The notes: generated by a model from the letters alone, not told the origin. DNA of 16,388 nucleotides from Aureispira sp045105775 (GCA_045105775.1 JBGCDW010000264.1:1-16388); one strand, 5' to 3'. Counted from the first letter of the stretch, positions 6,391 to 14,513 are shown. Numbers and translations are program-made.

Positions 6391-7260
6391 ATGACTCTAA
6401 AAGATAAATACATCAATCCTTTGACCGATTTTGGTTTTAAAAAACTATTTGGAATAGAACCGAATAAGGCATTGCTGATTGATTTTCTCAATCAGTTGCT
6501 CCCTCCTGTTCATCACATTACCAATCTTTCTTACACCAATAATGAGCAATTGCCTCATTCCGAAGGATCAAGAAAGGCTATTTTTGATTTGTACTGCGAA
6601 AGTGCCTCAGGGGAAAAATTTATTGTAGAATTGCAAAAAGCCAAACAAAATTTCTTCAAAGATAGATCGGTATATTATTCTACGTTTCCCATTCAAGAGC
6701 AAGCAAAAAAAGGGAATTGGAATTTTCAATTAGCTGCTGTTTATACTATTGGGATTCTGGATTTTGTTTTTGAAGACCACAAAAACAAAACAGATATTTT
6801 GCACACCGTACAACTCAAAGACCAAGCACATCGAGTATTTTATGATAAGCTTACCTATATCTATATTGAGTTGCCCAAATTTACCAAAAATGAAACAGAG
6901 CTAGAAACAAGATTTGATAAATGGTTGTATGTATTCCGACATTTAGCCAATCTTCAAGACCGCCCTACTGCCTTGCAAGAACGCGTATTTAAACAATTAT
7001 TTGAAGCGGCAGAGATTGCTAAATTTTCTCCTGTTGAAAAAGAATTGTACGAGGAAAGTTTAAAGCATTATAGAGACCTTAAAAATGTAGTAGACTCTTC
7101 TAAGGAAGAAGGTAGAGCAGAAGGCAAGGAAGAGGGGATTAAACAGGGTAGAGAAAAAGAAAAGATTCAAATTGCTCTTAATTTAAAAAAACAAGGCATT
7201 GGTATAGAGGTAATTGTGGCGGCAACTGGACTTTCTAAAGAAGAGATTGAGCAATTATGA
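6391..7260 (+). CDS. PD-(D/E)XK nuclease family transposase (PDDEXK_2, Rpn-like)
   Basis: A 289-residue member of the PDDEXK_2 family, annotated as transposase or Rpn-type recombination-promoting nuclease. The N-terminus YINPLTDFGFKKLFG (7-21) and SRKAIFDLYCESASGEKFIVELQ (60-82) carry the family signature. The catalytic site is Asp66, Glu80 and Gln82 (D-x13-E-x-Q), all intact, so the protein is probably active. A helical middle is followed by three Glu-Gly heptads (about 239-253) and a C-terminal helix-turn-helix-like stretch ending LSKEEIEQL. Such proteins are often multicopy and spread between genomes, but no terminal inverted repeats flank this copy. The last codons overlap the start of the next gene by ATGA, implying coupled translation with a secreted protein. 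Confidence 0.9.
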   Translation: MTLKDKYINPLTDFGFKKLFGIEPNKALLIDFLNQLLPPVHHITNLSYTNNEQLPHSEGSRKAIFDLYCESASGEKFIVELQKAKQNFFKDRSVYYSTFPIQEQAKKGNWNFQLAAVYTIGILDFVFEDHKNKTDILHTVQLKDQAHRVFYDKLTYIYIELPKFTKNETELETRFDKWLYVFRHLANLQDRPTALQERVFKQLFEAAEIAKFSPVEKELYEESLKHYRDLKNVVDSSKEEGRAEGKEEGIKQGREKEKIQIALNLKKQGIGIEVIVAATGLSKEEIEQL

Positions 7261-7829
7261 AATGGATAACGTTCACAACAGCACTCTTTTCATGCCTATT
7301 GTTACTAACAACAACCAGCACTTTTTCTTGCAATATCCACCCCTCAACCAATATTGACCTTAGCAAAGATAGCACCATTCGTATTGCTAAACGCCTTCAA
7401 TTCTCTTATACAGAGGATGGGGAAGCCCTCTTGGATATCAACAAGGATGGCACACCTGATTTTAAGTGTATGGCAACACCTGCTGGCAATAGAATGAACA
7501 AATTGATTGTTGGGTTGGATGCTGATAATAAAATAGGAACCACTCAACATATTTTAGCCTTGGGCGACACGGTGAATGCTGCTATCGACTTTGCAGACCA
7601 ATTTAATTTTAACAGTATAGGAGATGCTGGTGATGCCTATTTCAACCACCGATATTTCCCTGTCTATTTCAAAGCCAATGGTTGTAGGCATTATGGATGG
7701 ATTAAATTTTCATCAGATCCCAAGGCTTATCCTGGTAGTACTACGCCCGTTTATTATCATAATATCAAGCTTTCTATTCATGGAACAGGATATAACCAAG
7801 GTTGTGGTTTTGCCGCAATTATACAGTAA
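7257..7829 (+). CDS. Secreted protein with EF-hand-like calcium loop
   Basis: A 190-residue protein with a signal peptide (Lys2, hydrophobic core about 7-20) and a cysteine at 25. The sequence Thr-Phe-Ser-Cys is not a canonical lipobox, so lipidation is uncertain. Residues 60-68, DINKDGTPD, form a calcium-loop pattern like those of dockerins or VCBS repeats. A later HYGWIKFS (145-152) is a motif common in secreted Bacteroidota proteins of unknown role. Four cysteines remain after the signal peptide, counting the one at 25. The start ATG overlaps the stop TGA of the nuclease gene. I cannot assign a function; calcium binding is inferred. Confidence 0.75.
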   Translation: MKWITFTTALFSCLLLLTTTSTFSCNIHPSTNIDLSKDSTIRIAKRLQFSYTEDGEALLDINKDGTPDFKCMATPAGNRMNKLIVGLDADNKIGTTQHILALGDTVNAAIDFADQFNFNSIGDAGDAYFNHRYFPVYFKANGCRHYGWIKFSSDPKAYPGSTTPVYYHNIKLSIHGTGYNQGCGFAAIIQ

Positions 7830-7905
7830 AATTGCCTCCCACCAAACAACTATTTTGCCCCCAACTGCATCTGTATGCTAAAGATTATTGGCCAACATTA
7901 ACAGC

Positions 7906-8616
7906 ATGAAACTGATATTACTACTACTTTTACTACCAACTATTACTCTATTGGGGCAAGTTAAAATACAGGACATACAACACTACTGGATGGGAGGCCA
8001 AAAAATAGAAGCGAAATGCCTTGCTCCTTCTACCTTTTACCTGACCCTGCACAATGAGTCTATAAAAGACAGCACCAAAAATTTAAAAGCAGATCAAGCA
8101 CTCAAACAGCATCTCCAAGATTATGAGTTTACTATAGCGTATCAAGGCTTTGCCGATGACCATGTTGGTTTTGTTTTTTATAGAAAATTGGTGTTTAAGC
8201 ATCCCCCCCTCACACCAGAAGGCATCCAAAAGCTTTATCAAGCTGTTTACAGTTATAATAACATACAGTTTTTTGGCCCTTTGGTCGCCAATATTTACTC
8301 CAATCAATATTACAGTGGTGCAGGGTTGCTCCATGATGTGGGACTTCAATTTAAGCCCGATTTGGAACAAGAACAAATTGATGCCTTGATTCAAAAGTAC
8401 CAACTAACCGTAACAGCAACCTCTACTTACAACAAAGAGATAGATAGAAAAGTCATTAATGGCACCCAATATACCAAGTACCAACAAATTCGATTCTTGG
8501 AAGTCCAAGCCAAAGAATTTCATGGTTTGTTCCTCCTGGCATTGGCGGAACAATTGCAACAAGAACCCTTAATAGACCGAGTTTCTAATCGCTTGTTTAT
8601 TCAGGAAACGTACTAA
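7906..8616 (+). CDS. Secreted protein, C-terminal half resembles a subtilase prodomain
   Basis: A 236-residue exported protein. The signal peptide is MKLILLLLLLPTITLLGQ; a TTG six codons upstream is in frame but gives a poorer signal, so the ATG at 7906 is preferred. The C-terminal half (roughly 128-234) has the layout of a Fervidolysin-like prodomain: a strand VGLQFKPDLEQEQIDALI, Lys-Tyr-Gln-Leu-Thr-Val, then a helix ending LLALAEQLQQEPLIDRVSN. In subtilases this segment precedes the protease and acts as folding aid or inhibitor, but no protease domain follows here. The N-terminal half (20-127) has no recognised motif. It follows the calcium-loop protein by 76 bp, and its stop overlaps the convergent TPR-membrane gene by 4 bp. 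Confidence 0.65.
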   Translation: MKLILLLLLLPTITLLGQVKIQDIQHYWMGGQKIEAKCLAPSTFYLTLHNESIKDSTKNLKADQALKQHLQDYEFTIAYQGFADDHVGFVFYRKLVFKHPPLTPEGIQKLYQAVYSYNNIQFFGPLVANIYSNQYYSGAGLLHDVGLQFKPDLEQEQIDALIQKYQLTVTATSTYNKEIDRKVINGTQYTKYQQIRFLEVQAKEFHGLFLLALAEQLQQEPLIDRVSNRLFIQETY

Positions 8617-9866
8617 CGCGCACTATGCGCGTGCATAGTCCAATAATTGGCCAAAAATTGATACCCAATAAAACATAAAACATAGCCAGAGTTCAAACTC
8701 AACCCAATAGGATGATTTAAGACCACGCCTACAATGCCTCCTATGCCAAGCACAACCATTATCACCAATGCCCACAAAGCTTGTTGTGCTTTATTGGTTC
8801 CAATCAATCTAAAATAGCTGCTTACAGGTATTAAGATACTCAATAGAAAAAAGCCAAGTAAGCTAAATAAGCCATCCGAAGTATACCAATACAGCAGCAC
8901 ACTACCGACACCCAACAACAGCCCCACTCCCACAATATTAGAGGCAATAGACTCCTCTTTGGTCAGTGCATGTCGGGCTACTTTGTCTAATTTTATTAAT
9001 AAATTGGAAAAAGGGGTGATCATCCAAGTAGCATAAAAACTAATAGCCAACAGCACTACTACAGGCATTAGAATAGGATACGTATCGGTAAGTTGGTACA
9101 AATATCGGTAGCCAAAAAATGCTCCAATAATAATCATCCATTGTGCCTGCTCGCTTTGTTTGGACATAAAAAACACCCAATTGAGAAAAGCTCTGTAAAA
9201 GATATTTTTGGCCTTTAAGGCTTCCAATAAGCCGAGCCGTGCTTGGTTGTTGTTGGGTTCTAGGCGCAATGCCTCTGTAAAATGCTCTTTGGCTTGCTCC
9301 TGCTCTCTAGACTCCAAATGCGCCCAACCCACATTGCTGTGGGCATAACTGCTGTTGGGATCGGCCGCCAAGGTATCGCGCATAGAACTCTGCATTTCCT
9401 CCTTGCGCCCCAGCTTATTGAGGGCAGCCACGCGCACATTGAGTGCCATCACATGATTGGGTTCTATTGCCAAGGCTCTATTGGCATATTCCAAGGCATC
9501 TTCCCATTCTTTGTTCACACTTTTCATTTGGCCCAACAAGCCCAACAAATCGGTATAGGTAGGCGCGACGCTCAATCCTCTGGTGGCCACTTCTATCGCC
9601 TCATCTAATGAATTATCGCTTGCCAGATTCAAGGCCAACAAATAATAAATCAAGGGCTCTTCGGCTTGCTGCTGGAGCATGTCTTTGGCGAGTTGGATGG
9701 CCTGCCCATGACGCTGCAATTGGGTGTAGCAAATAAGTGTGAGCAACCATGCCGATCCACTCTCTGGATTCGCCCCCAATGCTTTTTGCAATTCCTCCAA
9801 GGCTTGCTCATAACGGCGTACATCAACCAATGCTTTTGCTCGTTGCAAATATTGTTCTTCTTGCAT
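8613..9866 (-). CDS. TPR protein with C-terminal multi-pass membrane domain
   Basis: A 417-residue protein. Residues 1-215 contain about six tetratricopeptide-like helix pairs, the clearest being at 12-34 (RRYEQALEELQKALGANP), 87-103, 118-137 (WEDALEYANRALAIEPN) and 188-207 (AKEHFTEALRLEPNN). The C-terminal part (about 240-410) has five or six hydrophobic spans, so the TPRs probably hang in the cytoplasm from the inner membrane. TPRs bind partner proteins. The start codon is 1 bp after the stop of the TPR/AAA+ gene, so the pair is translationally linked, and the membrane protein may recruit that ATPase. The 3' end overlaps the convergent gene by 4 bp. No function is known to me; no homologous membrane family is recognised. 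Confidence 0.85.
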   Translation of the reverse strand: MQEEQYLQRAKALVDVRRYEQALEELQKALGANPESGSAWLLTLICYTQLQRHGQAIQLAKDMLQQQAEEPLIYYLLALNLASDNSLDEAIEVATRGLSVAPTYTDLLGLLGQMKSVNKEWEDALEYANRALAIEPNHVMALNVRVAALNKLGRKEEMQSSMRDTLAADPNSSYAHSNVGWAHLESREQEQAKEHFTEALRLEPNNNQARLGLLEALKAKNIFYRAFLNWVFFMSKQSEQAQWMIIIGAFFGYRYLYQLTDTYPILMPVVVLLAISFYATWMITPFSNLLIKLDKVARHALTKEESIASNIVGVGLLLGVGSVLLYWYTSDGLFSLLGFFLLSILIPVSSYFRLIGTNKAQQALWALVIMVVLGIGGIVGVVLNHPIGLSLNSGYVLCFIGYQFLANYWTMHAHSAR

Positions 9867-9867
9867 G

Positions 9868-11220
9868 TTACTTTTTTATGTTTAAGTAAGCACGTACATC
9901 ATCGTACAAACCACTTTCATTGGCATACAATACATGATTCTTGGCTGTAGCCAACCATTCCTTGGTAGTAGGAGCTTGTTCCTTAATGGCTTTGACCAAA
10001 TCCTTGTGCCCTATAGGAATAACTTTGTTTTGTAATAAAGATTCCTCCAATTTGCTTTCTACGGCTCGATCTACCACCGCTCTTAGGTCTGCACCAGAGT
10101 AATCCGTCGTTAATTTGACCAATTTTTTGAGGTTAATATCTGTTTTGGTAGGAATGGGTTCTAGGTATAATTTTAGAATGGCTTCCCGTGCAGGGGCATC
10201 GGGAGGTTGCACAAAAACAATGCGATCAAAACGCCCTGGACGACGGAAGGCCGCATCCAAATACCAAGGACAATTGGTTGCTGCCAAAATCAAAACGCCC
10301 TCATTAGAATTGCGAATGCCATCCAATTCATCCAAAAATTGATTGACTACAAATCGACTGGCAGAGCCTTGATGGCTAGAGCGGCTTGCGCCCAACGCAT
10401 CCACTTCATCAAAAAATAAAACACAAGGCTTGCGTTCTCTGGCTTTCTGAAAAAGTTGGTGCAAGTTTTTCTCACTGCTGCCTACCCACATATCCAATAC
10501 ATCACTAATGCCTACATTGATAAACGAAGCATTGATTTCGCCTGCTGTAGCACGCGCCAATAAGGTTTTGCCACAACCAGGAGGGCCGTATAACAACACC
10601 CCTCCACCTATTTTTTTGCCATAGGCTTCATAAATCTGTGGATTCTTGAGTGGGTGTATAATCTTGAGGGCAATTTCTTTTTTTACACTTTCCAAGCCGC
10701 CTACATCCGAAAAATCAATGGCTGGTTTTTCTATAGGAGTGTCCATATCGTACGCCTCCTCCTCTTCTTCCTCTGAACCTGCACCAGTGGTTCTATTCGC
10801 CAATGCAGCCCCACTGTCACGCAATCCCCCTTGCAAAGTCTGCTCAAAGGTGCTGTTTTTTAAGGCCAAATCTTCCTTTGTGGCTTTATCATAATATTGC
10901 TTGGCGGTTTGCCAATCTTTCTGTTCCAAGGCCAACTGTGCCAAGAGCCACCAGAAAGCAGGTTGCTGACAGCCTTGATTTTCTAATTCGTCTGCAATGA
11001 CCGCAGCGGTTGAGGCTTTGCCTAGAGATAAGAAAGTATGCGCCAAGAGCAACTGTGCCTCTTCATCTTTGGGTATCAAACGAAGTGCTGCTTTGAGTTC
11101 TTCGACTGCTTCATTGGGATAGCCGTATTTTAGGAACTCTTTGGCCAATACTTTTCGTAATACTATATTGTTGGGCGATAATGCTACCGCTTCTTTTAGA
11201 TTTTTTAAGGTTTCATTCAT
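9868..11220 (-). CDS. TPR-AAA+ ATPase, CDC48/FtsH-type
   Basis: A 450-residue cytoplasmic protein. Residues 1-115 hold TPR-like helices (AVEELKAALRLIPKDEEAQ, DWQTAKQYYDKATKE). A linker with an acidic run (Glu150-155) leads to one classical AAA+ module from about 168. Present are Walker A GPPGCGKT (212-219), a pore-loop Trp-Val-Gly (245-247), Walker B CVLFFDEVDAL (266-276, Glu272), sensor-1 Asn316, the arginine-finger region FRRPGRFD (325-332) and the sensor-2 SGADLR (375-380). All active residues are intact. Only one AAA+ ring module is present, and there is no protease domain, so it resembles an unfoldase or remodeller rather than FtsH. Partner choice likely comes from the TPRs. A divergent 150-bp gap separates it from mqnB. 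Confidence 0.92.
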   Translation of the reverse strand: MNETLKNLKEAVALSPNNIVLRKVLAKEFLKYGYPNEAVEELKAALRLIPKDEEAQLLLAHTFLSLGKASTAAVIADELENQGCQQPAFWWLLAQLALEQKDWQTAKQYYDKATKEDLALKNSTFEQTLQGGLRDSGAALANRTTGAGSEEEEEEAYDMDTPIEKPAIDFSDVGGLESVKKEIALKIIHPLKNPQIYEAYGKKIGGGVLLYGPPGCGKTLLARATAGEINASFINVGISDVLDMWVGSSEKNLHQLFQKARERKPCVLFFDEVDALGASRSSHQGSASRFVVNQFLDELDGIRNSNEGVLILAATNCPWYLDAAFRRPGRFDRIVFVQPPDAPAREAILKLYLEPIPTKTDINLKKLVKLTTDYSGADLRAVVDRAVESKLEESLLQNKVIPIGHKDLVKAIKEQAPTTKEWLATAKNHVLYANESGLYDDVRAYLNIKK

Positions 11221-11370
11221 ACCTTCACCATTAATTTAGCAGATAAAATAGATAGAGTAGTATTTACTTAATTGTAGACTAAGTTTTATTACCCACTCCG
11301 CAACGGGCATTCTAATATAACTTATGTTTACGCGGTACTAACCACTTCTCCTTCAAATAAAAACAAACTT

Positions 11371-12045
11371 ATGAAATTATTGTTGGTGGCAGCTACTGAA
11401 TTTGAGCTATTACCTTTATTGGCGTATTTAAAGAAAAATTTTAAGAATAAAGATAATAGACGCTTTTTTTCTAAGCAAATTGACATTCACGTACTCCTTA
11501 CAGGTGTTGGCCCCGTTGCTACTGCCTTTGCACTAGGTGCCGTGCTGGGACAACAGCAGTTTGACTGGGCACTTAATATAGGTATTGCTGGGGCTTTTAA
11601 TCGAACGTTTAAATTGGGGGATGTTTTTCAGGTGGTCAATGATCGATTTGCTGATGTGGGGGTCGAGGAGGCTGACGGAAGCTTTACAGATGTGTTTGAA
11701 ATGGAATTGACGGATTGGAATGCGCCTCCATTTATCAATGGAAAATTATATGCTCCTGATACCAGCAATTCTTTTTTGCCTACGGCTAGTGCGATCACTG
11801 TAAGTAAGGTACATGGCACAGCGGCCAGTATTCAAAAAATTCAGGAAAAATATCAAGCAGATTTAGAATCCATGGAGGGTGCTGCTTTTTATTATGCTTG
11901 TTTGCAGCATCAATTGCCTTGCTTGCAAGTACGTTCTGTCTCCAATTATGTAGAACCAAGAAATAAGGAGAATTGGGATATTCCACTAGCTATAGAGCAG
12001 CTGAATAAGGTGGGTGTGGAGATTGTGGAGGCGTTGGTGGAGTAG
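11371..12045 (+). CDS. mqnB: Futalosine hydrolase MqnB
   Basis: MqnB hydrolyses futalosine in the alternative menaquinone pathway, releasing the base to give dehypoxanthinyl futalosine. The 224-residue protein has the MTAN fold: MKLLLVAATEFEL with Glu10 near the ribose site, the LLTGVGPVATAFALG strand-helix, the NIGIAGAF turn, and the purine-nucleosidase motif SMEGAAFYYAC (167-177). The C-terminal RSVSNYVEPRNKENWD (188-203) with SNYVEPR, rather than MTAN's SDxA, points to futalosine hydrolase and not to MTA/SAH nucleosidase. Other mqn genes are not in the window. A REP-like palindrome begins in its penultimate codon and includes the stop, and probably terminates the transcript. Confidence 0.9.
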   Translation: MKLLLVAATEFELLPLLAYLKKNFKNKDNRRFFSKQIDIHVLLTGVGPVATAFALGAVLGQQQFDWALNIGIAGAFNRTFKLGDVFQVVNDRFADVGVEEADGSFTDVFEMELTDWNAPPFINGKLYAPDTSNSFLPTASAITVSKVHGTAASIQKIQEKYQADLESMEGAAFYYACLQHQLPCLQVRSVSNYVEPRNKENWDIPLAIEQLNKVGVEIVEALVE

Positions 12046-12068
12046 GGCGCAATAGTATTGCGCCCTAC
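12042..12068. repeat. REP-like palindrome spanning the mqnB stop codon
   Basis: Perfect 13-bp arms, GTAGGGCGCAATA (12042-12054) and its complement (12056-12068), flank a single central base. The stop codon TAG of mqnB lies in the left arm. The core shares the GTAGGG...CCCTAC frame with the REP-like core at 306-332 in the first palindrome, though the middle differs. It lies between two convergent genes, so it may work as a bidirectional terminator even without a long T-tract. The shared frame suggests a family of repetitive extragenic palindromes in this genome (inference). Confidence 0.85.
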
Positions 12069-12086
12069 GAAGCATTATTTCATTTA

Positions 12087-12779
12087 TTAACGTCCATTTT
12101 CTCCTTCTAGGATTCTAATCATATTTTCTTCCCTAGCAGAGTTTTTCTTCTTTTTATTAAATTGTTGTAAGAATTTGCTCCAAGCAATTGGGTCTAAGAT
12201 AGATTGTGGTGCTTGTTGTCCTTGATAAGAATAATCTCTAGATTGTTGACGCAAGTATTGTGTAGCAGCTTCTCGACTATCATTGCCTGTAGCGTTGGCT
12301 ATCGCCAACAACTGACTTCTGTTTAAGTTGTCTTTGGCAATGGCTTCCAACTGCCCTGCCTTATTGGGCTGCATCGCCAAGAATTCGGCGGCTAAATTAT
12401 CGCGATCAGGCCAAGGAAATACCGTCACTTCATCTAAATTTACTTCTGCTGGCTCCATTTCTACCGTCAAGCTGTAATACATGCCCGTAATATCTTCGGG
12501 TATCACAATTTCGCGAGGAGCAAAACCCACCGCTGAGAAGGTGACGGTTTGGCCTTTCTTGACGACAATAGAGTACATCCCTTCGTAATTGGCATAAGTG
12601 CCTCGGGTAGTTCCCTTCACGGCAACGGTAACAAAAGGGATATATTCATAGTTTCCTCTTGTTGACTTGGTCAAAACTAATCCATACACTTCTACAATAT
12701 CCGAAGGCTCTTGTGCCTGTGTATTACTAGCCAGTATGGTTAACAACAATAATGTAATCGATGCAATTCTTAATAACAT
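12087..12779 (-). CDS. Secreted protein with CarboxypepD_reg-like domain
   Basis: A 230-residue exported protein. The signal peptide ends at about Asn-Thr-Gln-Ala-Gln (18-22). Residues about 27-110 form a beta-sandwich CarboxypepD_reg-like domain: GTTRGTYANYEGMYSIVVKK, VTFSAVGFAPREIVIP and the trailing VEMEPAEVNLDEVTVF, as at the N-terminus of TonB-dependent transporters, but without a plug or barrel. A helical C-terminal part has a Gln-rich patch and a Lys run (KKKK). Similar secreted proteins are common in Bacteroidota and often of unknown function. The ATG at 12777-12779 puts the signal peptide at the start; a longer frame beginning at 12923 adds unrelated sequence and is rejected. Confidence 0.85.
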   Translation of the reverse strand: MLLRIASITLLLLTILASNTQAQEPSDIVEVYGLVLTKSTRGNYEYIPFVTVAVKGTTRGTYANYEGMYSIVVKKGQTVTFSAVGFAPREIVIPEDITGMYYSLTVEMEPAEVNLDEVTVFPWPDRDNLAAEFLAMQPNKAGQLEAIAKDNLNRSQLLAIANATGNDSREAATQYLRQQSRDYSYQGQQAPQSILDPIAWSKFLQQFNKKKKNSAREENMIRILEGENGR

Positions 12780-13056
12780 AATACGTGTGGTATAAGACGT
12801 TGTATTCTTTTGGTAGTAGTGTAATTCAACGTAATTGTGGTGTAAAAGACTTCTAAATGAGGTTCTTAGTATTTGAAGTTGTTTAGGTAAAACCAACCTT
12901 TGATGATAAACATTCCAAACCAACTGTCAAATAATCGCCATTTTGACTTTGTGAAGTATGGAATAGTGTAGCTGCTCTTCTACCTATTTTTATTCATGAA
13001 CGCAAGCCGCTAACAATTAGTTGGGATTTTAACGTCCTACTAACAATTTGGGCGGC
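12780..13056. other. Intergenic region with paired short repeats
   Basis: The 277 bp between rseP and the CarboxypepD_reg gene hold an inverted repeat, AAGCCGC at 13004-13010 and GCGGCTT at 13052-13058 (the second overlaps the rseP stop), enclosing a 9-bp direct repeat CTAACAATT at 13010-13018 and 13040-13048. This may be a weak transcription end for rseP, but the loop is 41 nt and there is no T-tract. No clear promoter for the downstream gene was found. Confidence 0.45.
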
Positions 13057-14400
13057 TTATTGGGGTGGAAACAACAAATCATAAATATCATTTCCATTGG
13101 CAAATAAAATTAAGCTTATAAGCAACAAAATTCCAGCCAATTGAGCCACTTCTACAAAACGTTCGTTGGCTGGTCGGCGTGCAATCATCTCATAAAGTAT
13201 AAACAAAACATGTCCGCCGTCTAGTGCAGGAATAGGAAGTAAGTTCATAAATGCCAAAATTAAGGACAGTGCACCCGTCATTCTCCAGAAATATTCCCAA
13301 TTCCAAACAGAGGGAAACATCTTTCCAATAGAAATTACTCCGCCCATACTCTCTGTGGGCTTTAGTCGTCCCGAAAACATTTGACTAAATGCTTTGACCT
13401 GACTTTCAATCAAGTCGTAACTTTTGGCAAATGCAGCAGGAAAGGCTTCATTGAGTGTGTACAGGCGACGCTCTGTTTTTAAGAAATGTCCAAAGCCATG
13501 CGCATAAACACCAATCGTAGCATTTTTGCTCGTTTCTATAGAAGCAGTTCTCAGTGTTCCCGCTCTGTAATAACTCAATTCTACTAGGGTATCTTTTAGG
13601 TTGCGGATAACATTTTGATAATCTACATAAAATGGAGTCGCTAAACCATTGACGGCTACAATAGAATCTGAAGGTTGTAATTGGGCAGAGTCGGCTCCTG
13701 TTCCAGGCACTACCTTTGCTACTACAAAAGGAATTCTAACATTTAATAAACTTTTCTTGCGTTTGCTATAACTTGGTAACTTTCGCACCAAGCTATCCTC
13801 TACTATAAAATTGACAGATTGCCCTGCTCGCAACACAGTTACGTCATATTGCTTATCCAACAACATATACTTAGTAAGCAGCCCTGGATTAAATTCATCC
13901 ATCTTTTCTTTGCCAATTTTCAAGATTTTATCGCCGTCTTTGAATCCCATTTCACGTGCTAGTGGACTGGTACTTACTCCAAATTTTAAATTTTCATTGG
14001 GCAAAATACTATCGCCATATACCCAAGCGACCATAGCCAAAAGAAAGATTCCTAATACAAAGTTGACCGTTACTCCACCCAGCATCACAATAAGACGTTG
14101 CCAAGCAGGTTTGGTTCTAAAATCGCGTTCATCAGGACCTTTGCGAAGAGCCTCCATATCTAGGCTCTCATCCATCATTCCTGTGATTTTGACATACCCT
14201 CCCAAGGGCAACCAACCAACACCATATTCGGTTTCTCCTATTTTGCGTTTGAACAGAGAAAATCTGGGATTAAAAAATAAATAGAATTTTTCCACACGCA
14301 TACCAAACCAACGGGCGGGTAAGAAGTGCCCCATTTCGTGTAAGGTAATCAGTATCGATAAGCTCAACAAGAGCTGCATGGCCATTATAAAATATCCCAT
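13057..14400 (-). CDS. rseP: Site-2 metalloprotease RseP
   Basis: RseP is an intramembrane zinc protease (M50) that cuts anti-sigma factors and other single-pass proteins in the inner membrane. The 447-residue protein has a first membrane helix carrying the zinc motif HEMGH (21-25), the conserved GWLPLGGYVKI segment (62-72), PDZ domains (about 137-200 and 222-290) and the last-helix motif NLLPIPALDGGH (386-397) with Asp394 as the third zinc ligand. All catalytic residues are intact. The first codon gives the usual length; a Met at residue 6 is an alternative. In many Bacteroidota dxr lies just upstream; here the upstream region is a 399-bp gap and a divergent gene. Confidence 0.95.
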   Translation of the reverse strand: MGYFIMAMQLLLSLSILITLHEMGHFLPARWFGMRVEKFYLFFNPRFSLFKRKIGETEYGVGWLPLGGYVKITGMMDESLDMEALRKGPDERDFRTKPAWQRLIVMLGGVTVNFVLGIFLLAMVAWVYGDSILPNENLKFGVSTSPLAREMGFKDGDKILKIGKEKMDEFNPGLLTKYMLLDKQYDVTVLRAGQSVNFIVEDSLVRKLPSYSKRKKSLLNVRIPFVVAKVVPGTGADSAQLQPSDSIVAVNGLATPFYVDYQNVIRNLKDTLVELSYYRAGTLRTASIETSKNATIGVYAHGFGHFLKTERRLYTLNEAFPAAFAKSYDLIESQVKAFSQMFSGRLKPTESMGGVISIGKMFPSVWNWEYFWRMTGALSLILAFMNLLPIPALDGGHVLFILYEMIARRPANERFVEVAQLAGILLLISLILFANGNDIYDLLFPPQ

Positions 14401-14505
14401 TCTGTCAATTTACAATTATATTGGGCTAATAAAGTAGTCTTAAATCTGTCGGCTTTTTCAAGGCTTTCTGTAGATTTATCGTGTCGTTTACACAAGAGTA
14501 TCGTG

Positions 14506-14513
14506 CAAAAATA
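14506..14513 (-). promoter_or_regulatory. Candidate -7 box for rseP
   Basis: Read on the minus strand this is TATTTTTG, an exact match to the Bacteroidota -7 consensus, about 105 bp upstream of the rseP start. No TTTG -33 element is found at the right spacing, so the evidence is thin in such AT-rich DNA. Confidence 0.3.

Noticed and set aside
6391..7260. Complete insertion sequence around the PDDEXK_2 gene
   Set aside because: No terminal inverted repeats or target-site duplications were seen on either side.
9282..9608. 108-codon plus-strand reading frame
   Set aside because: It is antisense to the TPR-membrane gene, with biased composition and no domain.
9868..11220. FtsH protease
   Set aside because: The AAA+ module is similar, but there is no membrane helix at the N-terminus and no HEXXH zinc protease domain.
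11371..12045. MTA/SAH nucleosidase (mtnN)
   Set aside because: SNYVEPRN and ESMEGAAF near the C-terminus fit futalosine hydrolase better than the SDxA form of MtnN.
12087..12923. Longer start for the CarboxypepD_reg gene
   Set aside because: It would bury the signal peptide behind 48 unrelated residues.
13811..14284. 157-codon plus-strand reading frame
   Set aside because: It lies entirely antisense to rseP, whose catalytic motifs confirm the minus strand as coding.
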